This document shows positions 7,679 through 18,873 of a DNA stretch of 39,158 bases, piece after piece. Below the pieces are notes generated by a model. It did not search any database. It was given only the letters and a program-made list of their open reading frames with translations, and was not told the origin of the DNA. Position numbers and translations under genes: made by a program. The first letter of the stretch is position 1. The number at the start of each line of letters is the position of its first letter. Source of the stretch: an uncultured Oscillospiraceae bacterium (lineage in GTDB: Bacteria; Bacillota; Clostridia; Oscillospirales; Oscillospiraceae). Where the stretch lies: positions 1 through 39,158 of the forward strand of contig CAKUOS010000016.1 in NCBI GenBank assembly GCA_934670025.1, read 5' to 3'.

Positions 7679-7974
7679 GCCTGTTCCTCCTGTTTTTTGG
7701 CCGCGAGCCGCGCTTTGCGCTCGGCGTCGGCCTTTTCCTTGTTTCGCTTGGCAATGATCATCAGCGTGTTGTACGTCTCTTCACCGACGCACTGTTTGGC
7801 GTATTTGCACCACTGCACGCAGCTGAGCTTGTCGTTATAGATCACAAAACCGCATTTTTCGCACGCCATCTCCGTGTCGATCGAGAACATTTCGATCGGC
7901 GCGCCGCAGTTCGGGCAGATGCGGTCCTCGATGGTCGGGGTGCGCGGCTTTCCCTGGCAGCCGTCCATGATCAT
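7675..7974 (-). CDS. Small zinc-ribbon protein
   Basis: 99 residues with a four-cysteine zinc ribbon (CPNCGAPIEM then CEKCGFVIYN, about residues 20-44) and three further cysteines (SCVQWCKYAKQC). It ends in a charged, lysine/alanine-rich helix. AGGAGG sits eight bases before the ATG at 7974. First gene of the operon with the ferredoxin (four-base overlap) and the cupin. Small proteins of this type are found next to ferredoxin and hybrid-cluster-protein genes in clostridia, but no function is established that I can name with confidence. An AAACCCG/CGGGTTT palindrome at 8018-8032 lies in its promoter region. Confidence 0.82.
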   Translation of the reverse strand: MIMDGCQGKPRTPTIEDRICPNCGAPIEMFSIDTEMACEKCGFVIYNDKLSCVQWCKYAKQCVGEETYNTLMIIAKRNKEKADAERKARLAAKKQEEQA

Positions 7975-8017
7975 GTGAATCGCCTCCTTTTCCTTGTCCT
8001 GCGACAGTGTAACATAT

Positions 8018-8032
8018 AAACCCGCCGGGTTT
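8018..8032. promoter_or_regulatory. Palindrome in the promoter region of the zinc-ribbon operon
   Basis: AAACCCG (8018-8024) and CGGGTTT (8026-8032) flank a single base, 44 bases upstream of the operon's first start codon. TATGTTACACT follows on the minus strand and may hold the -10 box, though no good -35 is seen. A regulator-binding site is possible but unproven. Confidence 0.3.
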
Positions 8033-8080
8033 GTGTCCGATTTATAAATAAAAGAATGAAATTTTCTGGAATTTTGCGCA

Positions 8081-8111
8081 AAAAATACGGCGAAGCGTGA
8101 TGCTCCGCCGT
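8081..8111 (-). terminator. Terminator after the cysteine desulfidase-like gene
   Basis: On the minus strand ACGGCGGAGC (8111-8102) pairs with GCTTCGCCGT (8096-8087), one mismatch, followed by ATTTTTT. It lies 11 bases after the stop at 8123. Confidence 0.8.
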
Positions 8112-8122
8112 GTTTTTGGGCG

Positions 8123-9397
8123 TTATTCCATCATCAGGCGGATGATGGCGCGGTCGGTGTCGGCCATGCCGGTGTGCGCGAGCACGCCGACCGTCTCGAT
8201 GGTGTTTTCGATCCCTGCCTTGACGATGCCGTCCCCGGCATAGAACTGGTTGCCGCAGCGGAACATATGGTAGCCAAGCAAACCCGCGTCGACGCTCGTG
8301 GCGATCTTCGCCGCGCAGGAGGGCTTTGCGCCGTCGCAGATGATGCCCGACGTGATGGCCATCGCGTTGACAAGCGTATGCTTGATCTGCTCATAGCGGC
8401 CGCCGTGCAGATACGTCACGCCCGCGCCCGCGCCGCAGCCGGCAGAGACTGCGCCGCAGTAGGCCGACAGCGTCCCGATGTGGGCCTTCAGATGGATCGT
8501 GCAGAGATTTGACACAGCCAGCGCCCGATAGAGCGTCTCGCGGCTCGCGCCGAGCTCCTGCGCGTAGACGATGACCGGCACGGAGGCTGTGATGCCCTGG
8601 TTGCCCGAACCGGAATTGATGACGACCGGCAGCTCGCAGCCCGACATACGCGCGTCGCTGGCCGCCGCGGCCATATACCGCGCACGGTTCTGGACGGCCT
8701 CGCCGTAGGCGCTGCGCAGCGTCTTGCCGATATTTGCGCCGTAGTTTTCGCGCAGACCGGCCTCGGCGATGGCCATATTATAGGCGATCTGACGGGAAAA
8801 AACGTCCTGCACGTCGCCGGGGTCGAGACAGTCGGCGAATTCCACGATGCGTTCGACGGTCAGAAGTCCGCGGTCGGTGCGGTGTTCCGATACCGTCTCG
8901 CTGCACGGGCGGTCGATGAGGCGCGTGTCGCCGTGCAGCAGCTGCACAAGGTTCGTATGATTGCCGACGATGCGTGCTGCGGCGTGATCGTCGGCGCGGT
9001 AGACCGTGATGCGGATGTCGAAGATAAACGGCGAGTCGATGGGCGCGATCTCAAATTTCGTCTCCTGTAAATACGCCTGCATTTGCAGGATCTGCGCCTG
9101 CGTCACGTCGGACAGCACCTCAAGTTCGCGGTCCTCGCGCCCGGCGACGATGCCCGCGGCGGCCGCCGCGGCGATGCCGTGCATCGAGCCCGTGTGCGGC
9201 ACGACGACGCTCTTGACGTTTTTGATGATGTTGCCGCTGACCTCGATCTTCACGCGCGTGGGAAGCGCGCCGAGCGCCGCGCGCGCCTGCGCGGCGGCAT
9301 AGGCGATAGCGATGGGCTCGGTGCAGCCCATCGCGGGCACGAGCTCCTCGTGCAGGATGTCCAGAAAGCTCTGATACAGTGCGTCAGTCCGGGTCAT
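8123..9397 (-). CDS. L-cysteine desulfidase / serine dehydratase alpha-like protein (UPF0597, CyuA/YhaM family)
   Basis: Members of this family degrade L-cysteine to pyruvate, ammonia and sulfide with an iron-sulfur cluster. The 424-residue product is full length. It has the N-terminal signature GCTEPIAIAYAAA (Cys25) and a central SGSGNQGITASVPV, plus later cysteines (near YCGAVSAGCGAGAG and GIICDGAKPSCAAKIA) that fit cluster ligands. The start at 9397 is chosen because GGAGG lies seven bases upstream and it overlaps the stop of the NifX-like gene by four bases; the longer frame to 9448 overlaps that gene more deeply. Co-expression with a small iron-cluster-related protein fits an Fe-S enzyme. 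Cysteine versus serine as substrate cannot be settled from sequence. Confidence 0.88.
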   Translation of the reverse strand: MTRTDALYQSFLDILHEELVPAMGCTEPIAIAYAAAQARAALGALPTRVKIEVSGNIIKNVKSVVVPHTGSMHGIAAAAAAGIVAGREDRELEVLSDVTQAQILQMQAYLQETKFEIAPIDSPFIFDIRITVYRADDHAAARIVGNHTNLVQLLHGDTRLIDRPCSETVSEHRTDRGLLTVERIVEFADCLDPGDVQDVFSRQIAYNMAIAEAGLRENYGANIGKTLRSAYGEAVQNRARYMAAAASDARMSGCELPVVINSGSGNQGITASVPVIVYAQELGASRETLYRALAVSNLCTIHLKAHIGTLSAYCGAVSAGCGAGAGVTYLHGGRYEQIKHTLVNAMAITSGIICDGAKPSCAAKIATSVDAGLLGYHMFRCGNQFYAGDGIVKAGIENTIETVGVLAHTGMADTDRAIIRLMME

Positions 9398-9813
9398 GAC
9401 GGATCCTCCGATGTTTTGTGTTGTTCGTGATAGCACGCGGCCGAGCACGTGTGGCTGCCGCAGAGCTTTGACGCGCCCTCGGGATGATGCGCGCAGCAGG
9501 CGGCGCCTGCGGTGAGTGCGCCGCGCAGAAAATCATGTACGGCCTCGTCCGCGCGGCCGCTCACGCCGCCGTACAGGCGGATACCGGCCTCTTCCAGCGC
9601 CTGCTTCGCGCCGCCGCCGATGCCGCCGCAGACGAGCGTGTCGACGGCGTAGGCCTTTAAAAACCCGGCCAGCGCGCCGTGGCCGCTGCCCATGGTATCG
9701 ACAACGGCCGACGAGACGATCCGTCCGTCGGTGATATCGTACAGCTTAAACTGGCGCGTGCGGCCGAAATGGGCGAAAACCTCGCCGTGGTCGTAGGGAA
9801 CTGCTAGTCTCAT
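9394..9813 (-). CDS. NifX/NifB-type dinitrogenase iron-molybdenum cofactor-binding domain protein
   Basis: 139 residues. The first about 100 form the Nitro_FeMo-Co domain (MRLAVPYDHGEVFAHFGRTR, then GALAGFLKAYAVDTLVCGGIGGGAKQALEEAGI), known from NifX, NifY and stand-alone proteins that bind iron-sulfur or iron-molybdenum clusters. The rest is a Cys/His-rich tail (ACCAHHPEG, CGSHTCSAACYHEQH), which looks like an extra metal site. No other nif genes are present, so a role in nitrogen fixation is unlikely. It is the first gene of a two-gene operon with the L-cysteine desulfidase homologue (four-base overlap), behind a strong promoter at 9868-9895. Iron-sulfur or sulfide handling is a reasonable inference. 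Confidence 0.87.
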   Translation of the reverse strand: MRLAVPYDHGEVFAHFGRTRQFKLYDITDGRIVSSAVVDTMGSGHGALAGFLKAYAVDTLVCGGIGGGAKQALEEAGIRLYGGVSGRADEAVHDFLRGALTAGAACCAHHPEGASKLCGSHTCSAACYHEQHKTSEDPS

Positions 9814-9867
9814 AAAGCCCTCCTGTCCTCTGCATATTGCGCAGGATGACGAATATGTTCTGCTGCT

Positions 9868-9895
9868 ATTATATCATATTTGTTTTATTTGTAAA
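9868..9895 (-). promoter_or_regulatory. Strong sigma-A promoter for the NifX-like/cysteine desulfidase operon
   Basis: On the minus strand TTTACA (9895-9890) and a perfect TATAAT (9873-9868) are separated by 16 bases, about 55 bases before the NifX-like start. Confidence 0.75.
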
Positions 9896-9909
9896 GATGC
9901 CGAACGATA

Positions 9910-9937
9910 CGGCCGCAGACGCTCCGGTCTGCGGCCG
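9910..9937 (-). terminator. Hairpin after uvrB
   Basis: CGGCCGCAGAC (9910-9920) and its exact complement (9927-9937) form an 11-base GC-rich stem seven bases after the uvrB stop. The following T-run is weak on the minus strand (TATCGTTC), so termination efficiency is uncertain. Confidence 0.6.
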
Positions 9938-9943
9938 CCGGTT

Positions 9944-11917
9944 TTATTTTTTCTCCGATTCCGCGCGCAGGCGGATGATCTCGTCGCGCAGCACGGCGGC
10001 GTATTCGTATTCCATCATGTGCGCGGCCTTGCGCATCTGGCTTTCGAGCTTTTCGATCTCGCGCGCAAGCTCCTGACGCGTCATCCTCACGCCGCCCTTG
10101 CCCTTGTGCTCGGCCGCGGGCGAAGCGGAGATCTCGATGAGGTCGCGGATGGATTTGACGATCGTCTTCGGCACGATGCCGTGCGCCCTGTTATAATCGT
10201 CCTGGATCTTTCGGCGGCGCGCCGTCTCGTCCATTGCCGCGCGCATGGCGGGCGTGATCTTGTCCGCGTAGAGAAGGACGCGGCCCTGCGCGTTCCGCGC
10301 GGCGCGGCCGATGGTCTGGATGAGGCTCGTCTCCGAGCGCAGGAATCCCTCTTTATCCGCGTCGAGAATGGCGATGAGCGACACCTCGGGCAAATCAAGA
10401 CCCTCGCGCAGGAGGTTGATGCCGACCAGCACGTCGAATTTCGCCATACGCAGGTCGCGGATGATCTCCATGCGCTCCATCGCGCCGATGTCCGAGTGCA
10501 TATAGCGCACGCGGATGCCGTTTTCGGTGAGGTATTTCGTTAAGTCCTCGGCCATTTTCTTCGTCAGCGTCGTGACGAGCGTGCGCTCGCCCTTGTCCGT
10601 CGTGGCGTTGATCTCGCCGATGAGATCGTCGATCTGTCCTTCGATGGGCCGCACGAACACCTCCGGGTCGAGAAGGCCCGTGGGCCGGATCACCTGCTCG
10701 GCGATCTGACCGGCGCGGCTGCGCTCATACTCCGCGGGCGTCGCGGAGACGTAGACGGCCTGATGGATGCGGTCCGTAAATTCGTCGAACGTCAAAGGGC
10801 GGTTGTCATACGCAGACGGCAGGCGGAAGCCATAGTCCACGAGGCTCTTTTTACGCGCATGATCGCCGTTGTACATCGCGCGCACCTGCGGCAGCGTCAC
10901 GTGGCTCTCGTCGACGAAGAGGATGAAATCATCCGGGAAGTAATCGAGCAGCGTCGTCGGCGGCGTGCCGGGCGCGCGGCCGGCGATGACGCGCGAATAG
11001 TTTTCGATGCCCGTGCAGAAGCCGATCTCCCGGAGCATTTCAAGGTCGTACTGCGTGCGCTGGCGGATGCGCTGCGCTTCGAGCAGCTTGTCGTGCTCCT
11101 CAAAAAAGCGCACCTGCTCCCACATTTCGGCCTCGATATCCTTCATCGCGCGGGCCATCTTTTCCTTCGTCGCCACGTAGTGCGAGGCGGGATAGATGGC
11201 CACATGGTTCAAAATACGCTCCGGAACGCCGGTGACGGCGTTGATCTCGGAGATGCGGTCGATCTCGTCGCCGAAAAATTCCACGCGGATCGCACGTCCC
11301 GCCCAGTAGGCGGGATAAACCTCCAGCGTGTCGCCGCGCACGCGGTAGGCGTTGCGCACGAAATTCACGTCGTTGCGCTCATAGCGGATCTCGGTCAGCT
11401 TGCGCATGAGATCGTCGCGGTCGTATTCCATGCCCGGGCGCAGCGAGATGACCATGTTTTTATAGTCGATCGGGTCGCCGAGGCCGTAGATGCACGACAC
11501 GGACGAGACGACGATCACGTCCCGGCGCTCGGACAGGGCGCTGGTCGCGCTGTGGCGCAGACGCTCGATCTCGTCGTTGATGGCCGAATCCTTTTCAATA
11601 TAGGTGTCCGTCTGGGCAATATACGCCTCGGGCTGGTAGTAATCGTAATAGGAAATAAAGTATTCCACGGCGTTTTCCGGGAAAAATTCGCGGAATTCCG
11701 AGCACAGCTGCGCCGCGAGCGTCTTGTTGTGCGCAAGGACCAGCGTCGGCCGGTTGAGATTGGCGATGATATTCGCCATCGTGAACGTTTTGCCGGAACC
11801 CGTCACGCCGAGCAGCACCTGATCGCTCAGACCCAGCTGAAGGCCCTTCGTCAGCTTGTCGATGGCCTGCGGCTGGTCGCCGGTGGGCTTGAATTGCGAA
11901 TGCAGCTTAAAATCCAT
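9944..11917 (-). CDS. uvrB: UvrABC system protein B
   Basis: Damage-verification helicase of nucleotide excision repair, loaded on DNA by UvrA and followed by UvrC. The 657-residue product has the complete family layout. Walker A is GVTGSGKT near residue 40, the beta-hairpin region that grips DNA is [10 protein letters not shown] around residue 92, and the DEAD-box-like motif is VDESH near 335. Helicase motifs V-VI end in QTIGRAARN, and a C-terminal UVR domain (residues about 620-655) recruits UvrC. The start at 11917 has GGAGG six bases upstream and lies inside the radC reading frame (11-base overlap), so the pair is co-translated. uvrA is nearby at 14.7 kb on the opposite strand. Confidence 0.98.
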   Translation of the reverse strand: MDFKLHSQFKPTGDQPQAIDKLTKGLQLGLSDQVLLGVTGSGKTFTMANIIANLNRPTLVLAHNKTLAAQLCSEFREFFPENAVEYFISYYDYYQPEAYIAQTDTYIEKDSAINDEIERLRHSATSALSERRDVIVVSSVSCIYGLGDPIDYKNMVISLRPGMEYDRDDLMRKLTEIRYERNDVNFVRNAYRVRGDTLEVYPAYWAGRAIRVEFFGDEIDRISEINAVTGVPERILNHVAIYPASHYVATKEKMARAMKDIEAEMWEQVRFFEEHDKLLEAQRIRQRTQYDLEMLREIGFCTGIENYSRVIAGRAPGTPPTTLLDYFPDDFILFVDESHVTLPQVRAMYNGDHARKKSLVDYGFRLPSAYDNRPLTFDEFTDRIHQAVYVSATPAEYERSRAGQIAEQVIRPTGLLDPEVFVRPIEGQIDDLIGEINATTDKGERTLVTTLTKKMAEDLTKYLTENGIRVRYMHSDIGAMERMEIIRDLRMAKFDVLVGINLLREGLDLPEVSLIAILDADKEGFLRSETSLIQTIGRAARNAQGRVLLYADKITPAMRAAMDETARRRKIQDDYNRAHGIVPKTIVKSIRDLIEISASPAAEHKGKGGVRMTRQELAREIEKLESQMRKAAHMMEYEYAAVLRDEIIRLRAESEKK

Positions 11918-12596
11918 AGGGATCCTCCAGAATGCCGTCGTCGCGCATGGAGACAAAATCGTTGTCGGCGACGATGATATGGTCGGCCAGCACGACGCCG
12001 ACCGATTCGAGCGCAGATTTCAGCAGCAGCGTGGTATGCCGGTCCTCCTGACTCGGCAGCGCGAGGCCGCTGGGATGGTTGTGCGCCAGCACGACCGAGG
12101 TCGCGCCGACGTCGAGCGCAGCCTTGACGATCTTGCGCGCCGTGATGGCCGCGACGTTGACGCCGCCGCGGTGGACCTGCACGCAGTCAAGCGCTTTGCA
12201 CTTTGCGTCCAGACACAGCAGATACACGACCTCCTCGCGCTCGCCGCTGAAATACGGCAGCAGATACCGGCCGCACTTGGCCGTCGAGTCGAGCACCTGG
12301 ATCTGCGCGCTGCGGCTCATGAGGCAGCGGCGCGCGACCTGCGGCACGAGCAGCAGCAGCTCCGCCGCGGCCTCGCCGACGCCTTCGACCTTGCAAAGCT
12401 CCGACTTCGGCGCGGAAAACACGCCGTCGAGCGTTCCGAAGCGGGCAAGCAGCGCGTGGGCGATGGGATTGGTGTCCGCGCGCGGGATCGCGTAATACAA
12501 AAGGACCTCCAGCACCTGCACATCCGAGAGGCTGTCCATGCCGCTCGTTTTCAGCTGCCGCCGCATCCGCGCGCGGTGTCCTTCGTGAATGGTCAT
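11907..12596 (-). CDS. radC: RadC-family JAB-domain protein
   Basis: 229 residues. The N-terminal helix-hairpin-helix region (about 1-85, with [14 protein letters not shown]) is followed by the RadC/JAB metalloprotease-like domain (about 105-225). The JAMM motif is intact: AHNHPSG followed by the conserved D downstream (SQEDRHTT). Despite its name the family's role in DNA repair is unproven. AAGGAGG lies five bases before the ATG at 12596. The 3' end overlaps uvrB by 11 bases, so it heads a two-gene operon with a genuine excision-repair gene. Confidence 0.93.
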   Translation of the reverse strand: MTIHEGHRARMRRQLKTSGMDSLSDVQVLEVLLYYAIPRADTNPIAHALLARFGTLDGVFSAPKSELCKVEGVGEAAAELLLLVPQVARRCLMSRSAQIQVLDSTAKCGRYLLPYFSGEREEVVYLLCLDAKCKALDCVQVHRGGVNVAAITARKIVKAALDVGATSVVLAHNHPSGLALPSQEDRHTTLLLKSALESVGVVLADHIIVADNDFVSMRDDGILEDPYGF

Positions 12597-12651
12597 GTGG
12601 GCCTCCTTAAAAACGTAAAATTACAGGGTGTTTCCGACGTGTCTCCGACGG

Positions 12652-12685
12652 CCATATCTTTTCCCGTGCGTGGGAAAAGATATGG
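12652..12685. repeat. Inverted repeat, 14-base perfect arms
   Basis: CCATATCTTTTCCC (12652-12665) and its complement (12672-12685) flank GTGCGT, 56 bases upstream of the radC start. A run of six T follows about 20 bases further on the plus strand, too far for a standard terminator. Confidence 0.55.
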
Positions 12686-12863
12686 AAGAAAAGGACGCTT
12701 TTTTACTCAAAAACCGCCGTCACGTATCTGCTCTGAAACCAGACGCGCCCCTACGCCGTCCCTTTTGCCTATCTATGAATGACTGCAGAAAGAGCACGCC
12801 ATTGCTTGTGACGGCGGTGTCGGTGCTCTGAAACTTGCAATGTGCGCCTGCGGGCGCGGGAAA

Positions 12864-12892
12864 CCAAAACGCAAACCCGGTTTGCGTTTTGG
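12864..12892 (-). terminator. Hairpin downstream of cardiolipin synthase
   Basis: CCAAAACGCAAAC (12864-12876) and its complement (12880-12892) form a 13-base stem with a CCG loop. It lies 72 bases after the cardiolipin synthase stop on the minus strand. It may terminate that gene, though no long T-run follows. Confidence 0.5.
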
Positions 12893-12963
12893 AAAGGAAG
12901 AAACGAGCTCAGAGAATAAGAGACGGCGCTTGCGGCGGCTCGTTTCGTCGAGGTCGTTTCTGA

Positions 12964-14493
12964 CTACATTAACGGCGCGAACATCCGCAGCAGCGCGCGC
13001 AGGATGCGCTGGAAAATGTTCACGTGCCGGCAATTCGCATACGTGATCTCCCGGCACTGCGGGAACGTCGCGGCAAAATCCTGCTCGATCTGCCCGACCG
13101 GCGCGGCGTCGCAGAGATAGACCGCGTCCTCAAAGTGCAGATACAGGCTGCGGAAGTCGAGATTGACCGTGCCGACAACGGCATAGTGCGTGTCGCCGAG
13201 ATAGACCTTGGAATGGACGAAGCCCGGCGTATATTCGAAGATCCGCACACCCGCGTGCGTCAGCTCCTCATAGTTCGCGCGCGTCACGGTGTGGACATAC
13301 CACTTATCCGGGATCGCGGGCGTGATGATGCGCACGTCGACGCCGGTCTTGGCCGCGACGCACAGCGCCGTGGACATCTTGTCGTCCAGAATGAGATACG
13401 GCGTCATGATCCACACGCGCTCGCGCGCGGCGCTGATGAGATTCTGCAAGATCGTCGCGCCGACGTCCTCATTGTCGAGCGGACTGTCGGCAAACGGCTG
13501 CAAATAGCCCGTGCCGGGTGCGTCCTCGGGATATTCGGGCCTGAAGGCCGCGACGTCCTCCGCCGTGCGGTCGACATAGTCCCACAGCGAGAGGAACATC
13601 ACCGTCATCGACCATACGGCTTTGCCGCGCACGAGAATGCCGCAGTCCTTCCAGTGGCCGAAGCGCTTATATTCGTTGATATACTCGTCGGCGAGGTTCA
13701 CGCCGCCGGTGAAACCCACCTTGCCGTCGATGATGAGCAGCTTGCGGTGGTCGCGGTTATTGAGCCGCGCGGAGAGGATGGGGATATAGGGATTGAAGGC
13801 GTGCGCACGGATGCCCATGGCGCGCAGCTTCTTCGCGTACTGCATGGGCAGGCGCGTGATGCAGCCGAAATCGTCGTACACGACGCGCACGTCGACGCCC
13901 GCGGCCGCCTTGCGCTGCAAAACATCCAGGATCGCGCCCCACATTTTCCCCTGCGCGAGGATGAAGAACTCGACGAAGATGTATTTTTCGGCCTTTTCCA
14001 GCTCGTCCAGCATCGCCCGGAAGCAGCTCTCGCCGCCGGGGAAGTATTCCGCGTCGGCCGCGTCGTAGATGGGGTAGCCCGAGGCAAAATACAGATACCG
14101 CGCATGATTGAACGCCGGGCTGCCGGCTGCGGCCAGCGCCCACAAAGGCGTCTCCTCCTGTTCGAGCTGCTGCATGGCGACCGCCTCGATCGACTGCATT
14201 TTGCGGTGCTCATAGCTGGAGATCTTGTTGCCGCCGAAGAGCAGATAGATCGTCAGACCCGCGACCGGGAACGCGAGGATCAGCACGATCCACGCGATCT
14301 TATAGCTGGGATTGACGCTGCACGAGATGATGTAGATGATGACCGCCCAGCTCAGAACGCTCATCGCGATGCGGATCCAGTAGACGTCGTCGCGCAGGGC
14401 CGTCGCCATGACGATCAGGAACGCGATTTGCAGCAAAATGCCGAGCGAGACGGCCACGACGCGCTGAAAGATCAGCTTTGACAGGTTCCGCAT
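12964..14493 (-). CDS. cls: Cardiolipin synthase (phospholipase D superfamily)
   Basis: Membrane enzyme that condenses two phosphatidylglycerols to cardiolipin and glycerol. The 509-residue length is standard. Two N-terminal membrane helices (about residues 11-32 and 38-58), with a third hydrophobic stretch at 66-86, precede two PLD catalytic motifs. HKD 1 is NRDHRKLLIIDGK (His249, Lys251, Asp256) and HKD 2 is VHSKVYLGD (His427, Lys429, Asp434). The region between them and the C-terminal amphipathic stretch are complete. It starts at 14493, divergently from uvrA, with a possible -10 (TATAAT on the minus strand, 14532-14527) between them. The gene appears single. Confidence 0.95.
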   Translation of the reverse strand: MRNLSKLIFQRVVAVSLGILLQIAFLIVMATALRDDVYWIRIAMSVLSWAVIIYIISCSVNPSYKIAWIVLILAFPVAGLTIYLLFGGNKISSYEHRKMQSIEAVAMQQLEQEETPLWALAAAGSPAFNHARYLYFASGYPIYDAADAEYFPGGESCFRAMLDELEKAEKYIFVEFFILAQGKMWGAILDVLQRKAAAGVDVRVVYDDFGCITRLPMQYAKKLRAMGIRAHAFNPYIPILSARLNNRDHRKLLIIDGKVGFTGGVNLADEYINEYKRFGHWKDCGILVRGKAVWSMTVMFLSLWDYVDRTAEDVAAFRPEYPEDAPGTGYLQPFADSPLDNEDVGATILQNLISAARERVWIMTPYLILDDKMSTALCVAAKTGVDVRIITPAIPDKWYVHTVTRANYEELTHAGVRIFEYTPGFVHSKVYLGDTHYAVVGTVNLDFRSLYLHFEDAVYLCDAAPVGQIEQDFAATFPQCREITYANCRHVNIFQRILRALLRMFAPLM

Positions 14494-14601
14494 GACGAGA
14501 TCCCTCCTTTTACGTCTATCTTATCAATTATATTCTATCACATACCGCGCACGGAAGCAAGCTGCATCGGTTATTTTAAAAACTTTTGTTTGAAAAACCT
14601 G

Positions 14602-14630
14602 TTGTAGTTTTGAAATTTATCTGGTATAAT
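14602..14630 (+). promoter_or_regulatory. uvrA promoter
   Basis: TTGTAG (14602-14607) and TATAAT (14625-14630) with a 17-base spacer and an extended TG motif (TGGTATAAT), 40 bases before the uvrA start. No clear SOS (LexA) box of the GAAC-N4-GTTC type is visible at the promoter. Confidence 0.7.
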
Positions 14631-14669
14631 AACTGTTACCCTATCGAACACAGGAGCTTGGAGCGTATC

Positions 14670-17495
<2,826 letters not shown>

Positions 17496-17550
17496 GCCGC
17501 CGCAACCGATTTTTGCGCGATCGTTGCTGGCGGCAACCGGGGATCACATA

Positions 17551-17591
17551 CAAAAAGAAAAGACACGCGGATGCGTGTCTTTCTTTTTGTG
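17551..17591. terminator. Bidirectional terminator between uvrA and ssrA
   Basis: CAAAAAGAAAAGACACGC (17551-17568) pairs with GCGTGTCTTTCTTTTTGTG (17573-17591) with one bulge. T-rich arms on both strands make it a terminator for uvrA and for the converging tmRNA unit. The core repeats the hairpin at 5739-5780. Confidence 0.8.
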
Positions 17592-17630
17592 TCATATGAA
17601 CACTTTGGATCAACTATCAGATTTGAAGCA

Positions 17631-17665
17631 CAAACCCGCAATCCAGCGAAGCGATTGCGGGTTTG
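17631..17665 (-). terminator. Hairpin downstream of the tmRNA 3' end
   Basis: CAAACCCGCAATC (17631-17643) and its exact complement (17653-17665) enclose a nine-base loop. It lies 74 bases beyond the tmRNA 3' end. No long T-run follows, so it may be a processing or stability structure rather than the terminator itself. Confidence 0.5.
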
Positions 17666-17738
17666 AACGAAGAAAGACCTTTGCTGTCGAGATGGACGCG
17701 CTTGCGCGGTCATCTGACATTCAAAGGTCATTTCTGAG

Positions 17739-18087
17739 TGGTGGAGCTGAGGGGAATCGAACCCCTGTCCGAAAGCAACTTGACAGGACCTTCTCCGGGC
17801 GCAGTTTGTTATTTCCATTCCCTCGGCACGGCGGGAACAAACACCCTACGCACCTTGGTAGCTTCATGATGCATGACGCAGGCAAAGCTTACTGCGTTCA
17901 CGGACGCCGCTCAATCACGCCCAAGCCCGGCTCGCGGCCCTTCCGGGGAGGACGGGTTGCCTAATTAGGCAGCCAGTGCAACTTTAGAGTTGTCAGTTAA
18001 TTTAGAAAAATTGCCCGTTTTATGGAGGCCAGGCGCCTCCGCCCGCTTATCCAGCCTCACTGCCCCCGTCGAAACCAGTGCAGCCCC
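17739..18087 (-). ncRNA. ssrA: Transfer-messenger RNA
   Basis: tmRNA rescues stalled ribosomes together with SmpB. The 5' end reads GGGGCUG and pairs with CAGCUCC next to the encoded ACCA at the 3' end (17739), forming the seven-pair acceptor stem with one G-U. The 5' CACTGGTTTCGACGGGG and the 3' T-arm GGGGTTCGATTCCCC are diagnostic. The tag reading frame ends in TDNSKVALAA, followed by TAA at 17967-17965; upstream in frame is GNFSKL, so the resume codon is probably the GGC 16 codons before the stop, but this is not certain. The 5' end lies only 36 bases after the SDR gene, and smpB is 1.3 kb upstream on the same strand. Confidence 0.96.
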
Positions 18088-18123
18088 GGATCGCAGCGAT
18101 GACCCGCTGCCGGTTTGCCGAAA

Positions 18124-18873
18124 CTAAACTCTTGTTGCTTTTATCATCCACTTCATGGGAAGCAGCTTCGCCACGAAGCGATAGAACCTGTAAAACCGGG
18201 TCGGCGTATAGAATACGCGGCCCTTTTTCATCGCGCGGATCGCGCCCGCGACGACCGTTTCCGGGTCGCACCACGGGATATTGCCGAACAGATCGTGATC
18301 GTTCGCCGCGTCAAAAAACTCCGTCTTCATGGGGCCCGGACACACGGCCGTGGCCGTGATGCCCTTCGGCCGCAGCTCGTCGGCAAGACCGCCGGTGAAG
18401 GCCGAGACATAGGACTTTGACGCGCTGTAGACCGTCATGCGCGGTGTCGGACAGAACGACGCGATGGACGACACGTTCAGGATTGCCGCGCCGCGCGTCA
18501 TATACGGCAGCACGACCTGCGTGACCATCGTCAGCGCGCGGACATTGAGATCCACCACGCGCATAATGTCCGCGCTGGCCTCTTCACCGAGATACCCGAC
18601 CGCGCCGCAGCCGGCGTTATTGACGAGCACGCGCACATCAGGCCGCTGCTCGGCGAGCTGATCGGCAAGATAGCGGAAGCTCTTGGGGTCGGCGAGATTG
18701 AGGCCGATGCAGACGAATTTCCGCGCCGGGAACTGCTGCGCAAGCTCTTCGAGCTTGCCGATGCGGCGCGCAACGAGCCAGAACTCGTCGATATCCGGAT
18801 ACGCGGCGACGAGCTGGCGCGTGAACTCCGCGCCGAGGCCGGCCGACGCGCCGGTGATGACGGCCGCGGTCAT
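18124..18873 (-). CDS. SDR-family NAD(P)-dependent oxidoreductase
   Basis: Classical short-chain dehydrogenase of 249 residues. The nucleotide-binding TGASAGLG is at residues 7-14, NNAG at 85-88, and the catalytic Ser135/136, Tyr149 and Lys153 are present in VSSIAS and YSASK. The PGPMKTEF segment after the active site is also typical. The C-terminus carries extra basic/aromatic residues (FYRFYRFVAKLLPMKWMIK), which may sit at the membrane. Arg36-Arg37 after the second strand favours NADPH. Its start overlaps the cyclophilin stop by four bases. Substrate unknown. The stop codon is 36 bases before the 5' end of ssrA. Confidence 0.92.
   Translation of the reverse strand: MTAAVITGASAGLGAEFTRQLVAAYPDIDEFWLVARRIGKLEELAQQFPARKFVCIGLNLADPKSFRYLADQLAEQRPDVRVLVNNAGCGAVGYLGEEASADIMRVVDLNVRALTMVTQVVLPYMTRGAAILNVSSIASFCPTPRMTVYSASKSYVSAFTGGLADELRPKGITATAVCPGPMKTEFFDAANDHDLFGNIPWCDPETVVAGAIRAMKKGRVFYTPTRFYRFYRFVAKLLPMKWMIKATRV

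Larger units (their letters stand above)
12597..12963. other. Gene-free gap with two strong hairpins
   Basis: No supportable gene between radC (leftward) and the 3' end of cardiolipin synthase. It contains the hairpin 12652-12685 (14-base arms), the hairpin 12864-12892 (13-base arms), and a CGCCCCTACG sequence (12746-12755) that resembles one half of the TAGGGGCGG repeat family seen at 24.9 and 38.9 kb. The unstructured remainder shows nothing I can identify. Confidence 0.6.

Noticed and set aside
9394..9813. Nitrogen fixation locus
   Set aside because: Only a single NifX-like domain is present; no nitrogenase or other nif genes are in the window.
17524..17964. A plus-strand open frame of 146 codons across the 3' part of the tmRNA region
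   Set aside because: It covers the terminator and the antisense of tmRNA; the RNA gene explains the conservation.
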